A stretch of DNA of 27,770 nt from Oppiella nova (taxonomy: Eukaryota; Arthropoda; Arachnida; Sarcoptiformes; Oppiidae), in assembly GCA_905397405.1 (NCBI GenBank), contig CAJPVJ010000335.1, positions 1 through 27,770 of the forward strand, in the 5' to 3' direction. Shown one piece after another: positions 19,014 to 27,770 of the stretch (within the stretch, counting starts at the first letter, position 1; each line of letters opens with the position of its first letter). The position numbers and the translations under genes were made by a program. The notes under the pieces are model-generated. The model ran no database searches. It saw nothing but the letters and a program-made list of their open reading frames with translations, and was not told the origin of the DNA.

Positions 19014-21690
19014 TAATGGACACAATGTTTGTAGTATTTATACGAATTGCAATCAACCACTAAATCCATACTCAGACCTACTTTTAAACTTCTAGACTAA
19101 TTGATAGCTAACAAAGTGATGTTCAGTTTTAATAATTAACCGCTTTCTACACGTTTATTCAATATTTAAAATTTTCTAAACATTTTTGTAATTGATTTTA
19201 ATTTGATTTAATGTGAAGTAAAATAACGCTTCAATTATTTGTTTGATAACTTATTTAAAATTCAATATTTCAACATTTACGAGTTATTTACGATTAAAAT
19301 ATTGTTTTCATTAGTATAACAAAGTTTTGTAAAGCCATGAAAGTCTTGAATTTGAAATCCTTATAAATGTGAATCATGTTTTTAAAATTATAATTCATTA
19401 AAAGCAACGTTTATTATTTATGACAATTTCAGATAACAACTGACTTTAAATCACACATCCCTTTGACAACTGATAGTAACTCATAGATTGCATTTTCATA
19501 TTCATTTATACCAAAAATGACTATTTTATAATTTATTTTTTACTTGGAATAATAATTACTAAATGGGTTAATATACTGAAATCTATATACGGTGACAATA
19601 AGTTGTGTGGTAACAATAATTTGAATTGTGAGAATAAATTAGCTAACCGTGCAAACGATTTTGGTTGAAATCACAAAATGAATTGGTTTACTATAATGTA
19701 TGTATTGATTCGTGTTTTCCTTAAATTCATTATTACATAAAAGTTGGTGTGAAAAGTATTAATATCAGTTAATTATTTTTGTACTGTATTCCAAAACTGA
19801 TACTGTTATACGGATATACTGTAATTTAGTATTATTAGTACAATATACTGACTTAAAAATTTCAAAATATGGAAATGATATGTGCATTTCACTCTTATAT
19901 TGATTCAATACTGTATTTGTAAGTCCGGTTTATAGGTCAAACCTACTGTAATACTGTAATACAGAATTATTTGTAAGTGCATAATTCTTAGACAACTAAC
20001 ACTCCATTCATAAACCATTTAATGACACATTTACTGTTCAGGGTATGTTTATGAAAGCTATATTTAAGTCATTCTATGTGATTGTATTATCAAAATATGA
20101 ATCTTATATAATTTTGTATCCTATTGATTGGTAACTATGAAATCACAAAATAATTTGGTTGATTTGGTATTGTTTTTATTGGCATATAATAAGCTTTCAT
20201 GTGAAACAGGAATCGTTAAGTTATTTGTGATATTTTGCCAGTTTTGCAGAAATAAGTCGAGTATTTGAGGCTCAGATTCATTGACGCAAACAGACAACCA
20301 ATGACTCAATTAATTCCTCAGAAGTTTCCAAAATATAGAAAATATTAATTTTTTAAATTTATTTTCATATTAAAATTATACAACAAAAAATTTATTTATT
20401 CTCATTATTAAAATTTAATTTTGTTTGGTGATTAGCAAATTTGTTAAAAATAATTAAATAATTTATAAATTTATAGTTTTTATGAATATATTGCCATATT
20501 TTTTTAATTTTAATTTTTTTATATTTTCAATATACAGTATTTCTTTTAAAATCTATTTTTATACTTAAATTATGAAATACAATATTAATTGATTTTAAAT
20601 TATAGTGTTTATTACAAAAATATTTGAGTTTATTTTTATCATCTAATCATTATATCATTAAACTTTTTTGACGTATTTCTAAATATAATCAGAAATCATA
20701 TTTTATGTCTGAAAATAGATATAAAAAGATTTACAATTCATTGAACGACAATAAAAAGGATTTGTGTCTTCATTGTTTGGACAATTTGATGATTATATCA
20801 ATAATTTGAATGCAAATTGTGCTTAATTTTCAAGCCATGAGTCATAGAAATGATGACATCCTTCAGAGTTATTTGAATGCCTTAACGCTCTGCTAATAGT
20901 CCTTATAATTAATTATGAAAAACCTGTCATTTATTTGGTTTATTTACAACTTTTATCTCAATTTACGCACAATTTTTCAATGAATGAAATTTAATAATAA
21001 TTTAAATTGTTGTCTCAAACGAGAGAAAAGTTTGAAAGTCGTCATTAAATACTGCAATCTAATAGTGATATCTATAAAGCGTTGGTTCAATACCTTTAAA
21101 CGTCATTTGAATCAATTATTTTTAGTATAAACGATCAAATCAGATATAATTCAATAAACTTTTATTATTCGCTTTACTGTTGAGCCGTATATTTGGTAAA
21201 AATAATTTACACTTTATTTACTTTACACAATACATGTGTCAACTCTACAACTGTATTAAGTTCATTGAATAAGTTAACAGTGAATATATTATTATTAAAG
21301 AATTTGGAAATTTTATTTTTGAGTTCAAATTCTTATGTATACTAGCACTGTATTTATATTATAAAGAATTATATGATTATACTATAAAATTGAATGTCAT
21401 TTCAATGCATATGCATTGTATCGGTAGTCAAGAATTTGTTGTAAATATGTGTTAATAGTTTGTGATAACTTTATTCACAACTCTATCGTAATATTGTGCT
21501 CAATAGTAGTGTTACGTGAATCTCGACGTGTTTTTTACTAATTTATAAAAATACTGTTAAATGTTTTCAAATTACAAAATATCACATTATAAACCAATTT
21601 ATTAAAGAATCAGTTGAAATGATATATGAATTGTTAACTCTTTAGTGTCTTATTACTAACAGAAAAAAATTGTGTTTAATGTGCGAGAGT
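19014..21690. other. Non-coding region between PDCD5 and the CMIP upstream block
   Basis: The beginning holds the PDCD5 3' UTR; no canonical AATAAA was found within about 100 nt of the stop. The rest is AT-rich. Around 19790-19975 TACTGTA/TACAGTA motifs are clustered. A minus-strand open frame at 20121-20309 has a somewhat protein-like composition (WLSVCV, ILDLFLQNWQNI) but opens with TTG and has no convincing splice partners. I see no other gene, repeat array or RNA gene. Confidence 0.5.
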
Positions 21691-21691
21691 T

Positions 21692-22087
21692 TCATGAATT
21701 GGTTGGACTCGTGTTTATAGACGTGTTTGTGAGACAAGCAGTGCATTGAATGTATGGCTCATGTGATGAGTGGTAATGTCTTGAGATAGTGATGAGAATG
21801 TGATGGGAAGCGAGTGTTTGTGTTGAGTGTGCGCCAGAATCGTACACATTGGCAGTGCTGTGCTGTTGAGGCAGTGAGTGGTGATATGCTGGGGAACTGG
21901 CGATAGATGTGCCACAACTGGAACCAGTAATGGCAACACAACTCACACATACTATTCTGCACTCAATTGTGTTTGGACTCAATTCTTGAGACAAATCGCG
22001 ATCCCAAAGACCTGCGGATTCGTGACTCAATTCGTGACTCAATTCGTAACTGAATTCCTGTGAAACCATTACAATAGTTATGTTCAC
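21692..22087 (-). other. GC-richer block with a 131-codon open frame; exon or regulatory DNA
   Basis: This block is clearly less AT-rich than its surroundings. On the minus strand an ATG-initiated frame of 131 codons is open to a TGA stop. The product is rich in Ser, Thr and His, contains a short repeat (ELSHELSHES), and has no recognisable domain, signal peptide or membrane segment. Other frames here are also open for 60-74 codons, which weakens the case. It lies about 400-800 nt upstream of the CMIP start in opposite orientation, so it may be promoter or 5' UTR DNA of CMIP rather than a gene. Confidence 0.25.
22023..22041. promoter_or_regulatory. Two AP-1-type TGACTCA sites, 12 bp apart
   Basis: Perfect TGACTCA heptamers lie at 22023-22029 and 22035-22041 inside a 12-bp repeat; a third, diverged unit (gtaactgaatt) follows. 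They are 460 and 448 nt upstream of the CMIP ATG (start of each site). TGACTCA is the established Jun/Fos consensus; its use here is inference. Confidence 0.4.
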
Positions 22088-22482
22088 AAACCTATTGCCG
22101 TATATTTGACTGCTTTTTATTTATTATCCGTTTTTTTATGATTCTCTCTCCAATCGGTTCCGTATAAAAGTGTTCATAATTTGATTGTATCTGAAAATCT
22201 CATTTTATGATGACTTCAATTATATTATACAACATATATTTATTGTGATGAGTTTTTCTACATAATTTGGTCGCATAGCATAAGCACTACTTGTTATCTA
22301 ATTTCATAAACTATTAAAATAGTGGTTCAGATAAATAAGTTTTAAAACAAATTTCATTAAAAAGCGTTTAATGAAAAGCTTATCATTAATATAGCTATGA
22401 ATGCGTGCATCAAAACCATTGTCTCATACGAATGATACCAACAAACCATAGCATCATCTGATCCATCGATCCATCGCAAGAC
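22088..22482. promoter_or_regulatory. CMIP upstream / 5' UTR region
   Basis: No coding frame is supported. The interval is AT-rich up to about 22440 and then becomes GC-richer just before the ATG, with repeated gatccatcga-type sequence (22460-22477). The transcription start cannot be placed from sequence alone. Confidence 0.45.
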
Positions 22483-24957
22483 ATGGCATCTTCGCATCCA
22501 TCACAGCCACCATCGGAGCCATCGCAGACACCGCACACCTCATCGCCTCCATCGCCGCCAACCACTCACTCGTCTGGAGTCTCGTCCATCACTTCCAGTG
22601 CCAGCGTTGACGCCCGCGTCACCTCTAGTCGTCTCTCATCGCACGTACACTCGTCCTCTTCGTCCACCTCTTCCTCGTCGTCGTCCACTTCGTTCGCGTT
22701 TGGAGTGAATCAGTGGTCGCGTCAGTCCAGTGTCGACGAAGGGGTCTTCCACTCCACCTGTAACTCACCCGCGAAGTCCATTCCCAACAGTCCTATGGGC
22801 CCTAAATTCAAGCTAATACATGAGGGGGACATCCACTTGTGCCGACTCAACCACCAGCGGACAGTCATCAGCAAAATATTGAGCTCTAAATTCCTGAGAC
22901 GATGGGAATCGCATCGACTTTATCTCACATCAGTTAATATCACTTCTAAAACGGTTAGTCTTTTACAACTACTTGCGCTCATTATATATAAATATTTTCC
23001 CACTTAAAAGCACTCATTTTTAACACGAAAGCAATTGCAAAGCATTGCATAACTGATTGTATATTTTGAAGACAATCATTGAATAAATGAGTTGTTGACT
23101 ATTGACTACTCATTCAGTAATCAATTATTTATTTGAGAATTTGTTGTGAGTTTCGCGAGTTTTGCAGAACTTTGGTCGTATCGATCGGTTTCTGCAAAAA
23201 TGTGTGTAATTTCTATCAGTTTTTACATTACAATACATTTATATTAAAAATGTGTTGAAATTCTTGAAAAACCGTCTCATGAAAAATGTTTGCAAATTTG
23301 TCAATAATTTACTTTAATTTCAACCAATTTTATTATTCAGTTAGTATTATTTATTGCTACTAAGCATATAGCTTAATGAAAACTTTGCGCGACAAATTAT
23401 GATAATTAAAATTTTTGTTTTATTTTAAAATCATTTCATCGAGTTTTATGCAAATGATTCCGTTTTGCACTAATAATTAGTTTTAATTGATTTTGAGTGC
23501 AATGTATAAATTGAGTCATTAATTGCATCATTTCAATGAAGCATTTAAATGCTAAATATAATTATTGTTGAAATTTGTTACAAAAGATTTCATGGTTTAT
23601 GAATCCATTAAATAGTAAGTAAATATGGTCATAATTTGATGACTAGACTATGGCACATATAAATGAAATATTTGAAAACTATTCACTGAAGTCTGAACCG
23701 GATTTAGATGTTATACACTATTATGCATTCACATCAATACAGTACAAACAATGCGATCCTTGTATTATTTGTCCAGTTTTTGCATTATTACACAAACGGA
23801 TTAAATGTATATTAATATTGATTTAAATCCTATTTATTTGAAACACAATGGAAATAGAAATGGAAAACACAAGTTGAAAATAGACTGATGCATTTTTCTG
23901 GGATCATAAAATCAATTGAATATTTTGTATGTCTATTTTAAGAATATAATATTCTGATTAAATTGTGTGAAATCCTTGACACCCGTTCCACTTCTGCACT
24001 TCTTGTACACAAAAGTCGATGAAATTTGTTAAAAATAAAGATTTCCCAAATTCAGGATTTGCTGCAAACATAGCATTTAATTGCAGTCATTGTTTTCGTA
24101 TATTTTATGTTCACATTTTGAGCATTAGTAAGAAAATGCTTTTTATTTGGAAGTATTAGTGAATATACTGTTTATTTAAGTAATACTCACGGAATATACA
24201 GTGAATTGAGAATAATATTGTTTCTAAGGGTAGGGAAGGGAAGGGAGAATGTAATAGAGTTTCAGTTCTGGTGTACTCTTCTCTGTCTTATACTCTCATC
24301 TCATCGCAAGTGATGCACATCATAGACATCATAGACGTCATCAGAGCTGAGATCCAGTTCTCCAGACCTCCAGACCTTTGCATAACTAATCCATGCTTTT
24401 TGTTGAGCACAGAAATTGCCAATTATTTCATTTTTATAAGAAATGCCTATTAATTAGTATTTTTTAAACTAAAGACAAATCTCTTTATAAAGTGTTCAGC
24501 AATTGTTGGGATTGTGAAGACGATGTCCTTCGGGGGTGACGTCAATGCACACCACGTCGAGGGTGTAATGCAATGGTTGGGAGGACTGTTAGGAGGACTG
24601 TTAGGACTCGTCATTCACTCATTCAAACATATATTCGCTAATATTTTTCTGTGCAATCTATTCATTAGTTTATAAAAATGATTTCCATTTTAATGAATTA
24701 CAACTATTGTGGAGCGCATTATGAGTATTACATAAACAGTGGCTTTAGGCCCAACATGTCATGTATAGCAGAATAGTGTAGTGATTGTGGCAAAGAGTGG
24801 CAAAAGTAGGTCACTCTCCCAATGAAACTAAACTACCCTTTAAAATGCACTGGAGATGACGTCCGCCTCACGTCATGCCTGTAGAGACTGTGAAGAGTTG
24901 TGAACACAACTGAACAGATCCTCCAAATACCAAGAGTTCAATAACTCAATGGATTGT

Positions 24958-24992
<35 letters not shown>

Positions 24993-27770
24993 GGAGAGAG
25001 AGAGAGAACAATTCATCTCAAAAGAGACCAATTATTCGCATATATATTACGGAAATGGGGTCAACACTACACAACTCTCAGTGTATTATGGTTTTGGACA
25101 TATATTCACATTTTTTGTCTCTACTCTTAATTTGCGTCATTTAAAACTTTAATGATTCAAAACATATATTTAAAACTAATTCCGTTGGCTTTTCATTTTG
25201 CAAATGCAAACAAAAACAAACAATTTTTAATTTTAACACATTTTCAGAGAATATGTTTTATTATTTGAATTGCATTTTGAATGAAACAGAGATAACATCA
25301 ATAAAATAGGGAATAATATAAAATTCAGGATATAATGCATTATTTTAGTGCACATTCTATACAAACGCTATAAATGTTTATTGTATTAATAATAACTTGC
25401 TTTCATATCTAACCATTTTATTCCAGTATTAATTTACAATAATATACAGTAATATAAACAAAATTTAATAGAGAAATAGAGAATTCAATATTTGTTTCAC
25501 ATCTCGTTTGGTTTCATTTGATAATTATGTGATAATTATATCTCTAACTCAACCTTTATATTCAATAAACTCGATAACTTATTTAATCAAACAATCAATA
25601 GCTTTGCTTTATATACAGAATACGAAACTTATTCACTACTGAGAACTAATTACTTGAAGAATATCTAAATACAGTATCATTTGACTATATTTGTTAGAAT
25701 ATTTCTATAAAAGGTTATAGAATTTGAAAATACTTTTCTTTTATTAGGGAGTAGTTATTGTGTACCGTATAATGAATACAGAATTATAACAATATTAGAA
25801 GCATTTTCTTATACTTTCTTAAAATTTTGTACTTAAAATAAAAGGCTTTGTTTTATTAGTTTTAATTGTTCAGCCATTGAATCTAAACTTTACACTTGAT
25901 ATAAGGAATTATTGCTAATTTATTTCATAATTTTTATATTAACTTAATTTGAAAATTTGTTATCAATTATATGATAGACTTGAATTTCTAAATACAGATA
26001 AATTATAAACATAAATTATTATTGTAAAGTCAAAATAATTGAGTAATGAATTGACAAATGATGAATTAAGGAAGTAGTTTGTTTAATTGTTTAATAACTA
26101 AAATTATGATAACTTTATTAATAATCTAAATTTTTAATACTGTGTGAGTTTAAAGACAAATTCTTAATACATTTACTAAATACAGTATATTATAGCATTT
26201 ATCACGTGGATTAAGATCACATCATACAGTTTATATAACAATTGAAGTGGAAATTTTTATGATATTTCAATTATAGTTGTAAGGCACCTAGATAGTTATG
26301 CATTTTAGAATTCCTACTAATTATGTAATCATTGTCTTTCTCTATTAGTGTTAAACTGCACTCCAATTACACTATTAGACTTACTTTTACTTAGAAAGAT
26401 ATTTACTTTAGGATATCCGTTGAAATTCTTAATTTAGACAAGTTTATTTTGCATCAAATTTCTTATTTAAAATTTAGAGCAAATTCAAAATTACCCTACT
26501 TGTTAATTATAAATTATAAATACTATTTAACATTGGTTATCTGTTTTACTATGATTTAGTAATTGTCAATATGCTAATAATGATCTGGTAATGAAATACT
26601 AATAACACAAATTCAAAATTACCCTACTTGTTAATTATAAATTATAAATACAATTTAACATTGGTTATCTGTTTTACTATGATTTAGTAATTGTCAATAT
26701 GCTAATAATGATCTGTTAATGAAATACTAATAGCTTACAAATGTTGCGACTTTTCTACAAATAAATTTTTTAACTATATTAACTTGAAATTAAAATGCAA
26801 TCAAAATATCATTTAAATTAAATAAATTGTATTATATCATTAGTATATGTTAGTGAGTAACACATACAATATCAGAGTTTTTAAGATCATCAGAGTATTT
26901 GCTAATACTGTGAGTTAATTGTCTTCATATAAACCTATAACTTATTATTTTCAAAGATGATATAAAACAAATAAATCACTTTTTGAAGGTTTTAAGAAAA
27001 ACTTTATTTTGCACTTATGTTATCTTTTATTAAAATTTATGTAATTTATTATCTAAAGTCACTTAAAATAATTAGTTCTTAATGTAAAACTGATATGAAT
27101 GCATACAACTCCCCTATTGTTACACACAATGATATTTATTTAAAAATCAGCTTTGATTGATTTTAACTTAAATTTTAAATTTCATTAATTTAAAAAAAAA
27201 TTAATAACTAAATTTACATTATCATAATAAAATATAGTAGATCAGATATACTATTAAGAATTTATTATATAATTCTAAATTAATTATTTATTCAAACAGA
27301 TATTTCATATAATCAAAATGTCTATTAGAATACGATAAATTATTTAATTCAAAATTATAATTAAATTGCTTTTAAATATAATTTTATGTTTTAAAATTAA
27401 ATATTATATTTTTACTAATCTTATTTTTAAATTCTACAAATGATCCCAAACAGGGAATAATTTATCATACAGTATATCATTAAGAATAAATTATAAATTT
27501 CATATTAAGTTATTCAAAGTTTTCATTATTTAATCCACAAAAAAGTTTAGGCGCTGCTATTAATTAAAAATTTATTTCCCTTATTCTTAAAGAAAATTAA
27601 TCCATTTTGTTTAAACTGATTGACACATAGTGTCTCCAATTATTAGCAAATTGTCTACAATTGATGAACTAATATATAGTTTATTTGACAGCCGATTGGT
27701 TTCCTGGAAGTGCCGATCGCTTACTGTCAGATAGAAGACGTGTATATCGTCTCCCGTTGGGACAGTAGTC
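22483..27770 (+). CDS. CMIP: C-Maf-inducing protein homologue, 5' part (exons 1-2, cut by window end)
   Basis: join(22483..22953, 27692..27770 and beyond); 183 residues seen, against more than 700 in vertebrate CMIP, so only the N-terminal quarter is here. CMIP is an adaptor with an N-terminal PH domain and C-terminal leucine-rich repeats, described in vertebrate signalling. Evidence: residues 107-148 (KFKLIHEGDIHLC, then SKILSSKFLRRWESH) match the start of the CMIP PH region, and after the intron PIGFLEVPIAYCQIEDV continues it in phase 0. Residues 1-100 are low complexity: Ser/Pro/Thr-rich, a 14-residue stretch (57-70) made only of Ser and Thr, then RQSSVDE and NSP sites that could be phosphorylated. 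The ATG at 22483 is the first in frame and follows a stop-rich stretch. The 4738-nt intron is much longer than any other in the window and holds possible regulatory elements. The rest of the gene lies beyond 27770. Confidence 0.93.
24228..24245 (+). other. Canonical G-quadruplex motif
   Basis: Four GGG runs at 24228-24230, 24233-24235, 24238-24240 and 24243-24245 are separated by three 2-nt loops (ta, aa, aa). This is a tight G3N2 pattern on the coding strand of the CMIP transcript, about 1.27 kb into the intron, so it could form in DNA and in pre-mRNA. Confidence 0.75.
24335..24875. promoter_or_regulatory. Cluster of CRE-type sites
   Basis: A full palindromic TGACGTCA lies at 24537-24544. 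ACGT-core half sites occur at 24335-24340 (ACGTCA), 24857-24862 (TGACGT) and 24870-24875 (ACGTCA). TGACGTCA is the established CREB/ATF consensus. Four such motifs in about 540 nt of AT-rich intron suggest an intronic enhancer; that is inference. Confidence 0.4.
24962..25007. repeat. (GA)n microsatellite, one interruption
   Basis: A GA dinucleotide run of about 46 nt broken once by cggg at 24991-24994, in the CMIP intron. Confidence 0.9.
26481..26732. repeat. Tandem duplication, 128-bp period
   Basis: 26481-26604 is repeated at 26609-26732. Over 124 aligned bases I count two differences (tactat/tacaat and ctggta/ctgtta), about 98% identity, with a 4-nt spacer. The copies are AT-rich and non-coding, inside the CMIP intron. 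High identity points to a recent duplication or to gene conversion. Confidence 0.93.

Larger units (their letters stand above)
22954..27691 (+). other. First intron of CMIP
   Basis: GT donor at 22954-22955 (acg|gttagt) and AG acceptor at 27690-27691 (ttgacag|ccg), phase 0. No exon or nested gene is supported inside; open frames such as 24271-24453 and 24949-25152 have no protein-like features. The middle part (about 24200-25010) is less AT-rich and carries a G-quadruplex motif, CRE-like sites and a GA tract. The 3' part is very AT-rich and holds a 128-bp tandem duplication. Confidence 0.85.

Noticed and set aside
1-27770. CRISPR array, tRNA or rRNA gene, intact transposon
   Set aside because: No spaced direct-repeat array, no tRNA T-loop and acceptor pairing, no rRNA-like segment and no transposase or reverse transcriptase frame was found on either strand.

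Overview
This looks like a nuclear genome fragment of an arthropod-like animal, AT-rich by eye (roughly 70% A+T outside exons). Genes are split by many very short GT-AG introns, mostly 58-115 nt, and several products are animal proteins (PDCD5, CMIP, a filamin-like protein). A chelicerate or mite source would fit the compact introns, but that is inference. No prokaryotic, viral, CRISPR, rRNA or tRNA signature was seen, and no intact transposon was recognised.

Layout. Positions 1-10009 hold no gene I can support. This desert carries long (GA)n/(CT)n tracts, short minisatellites, a C-rich i-motif/G-quadruplex candidate and a 70-bp perfect palindrome. Positions 10010-16817 hold three minus-strand genes in a tight head-to-tail row, read here from 3' to 5' of the transcripts. 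The first is a predicted single-pass membrane protein with one C2H2 zinc finger (10010 to about 13017). The second is a small four-transmembrane protein (13194-13808). The third is a filamin-like protein with one recognisable CH domain and two filamin repeats (14063-16817, with an uncertain 5' exon to 17092). About 1.3-1.5 kb upstream of it, PDCD5 starts divergently on the plus strand (18370-19013, five exons). Positions 19014-22482 are mostly non-coding, with a GC-richer block at about 21690-22080. CMIP begins at 22483 on the plus strand: a complete first exon, a 4738-nt intron, and the start of the second exon cut by the window end.

Method. I built exon structures by hand from reading frames, splice sites and phase. 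For PDCD5, CMIP, the filamin-like protein and the zinc-finger protein, every internal exon-exon junction keeps phase. At the zinc-finger protein's 12104-12166 intron, splicing creates the conserved Phe of the C2H2 motif, which strongly supports that model.

The genes do not form an obvious shared pathway. The most notable items are the membrane-anchored C2H2 protein, a frame conflict in the last exon of the four-TM protein, the filamin-like architecture with no visible CH1, and a G-quadruplex motif plus CRE-like sites in the CMIP intron.
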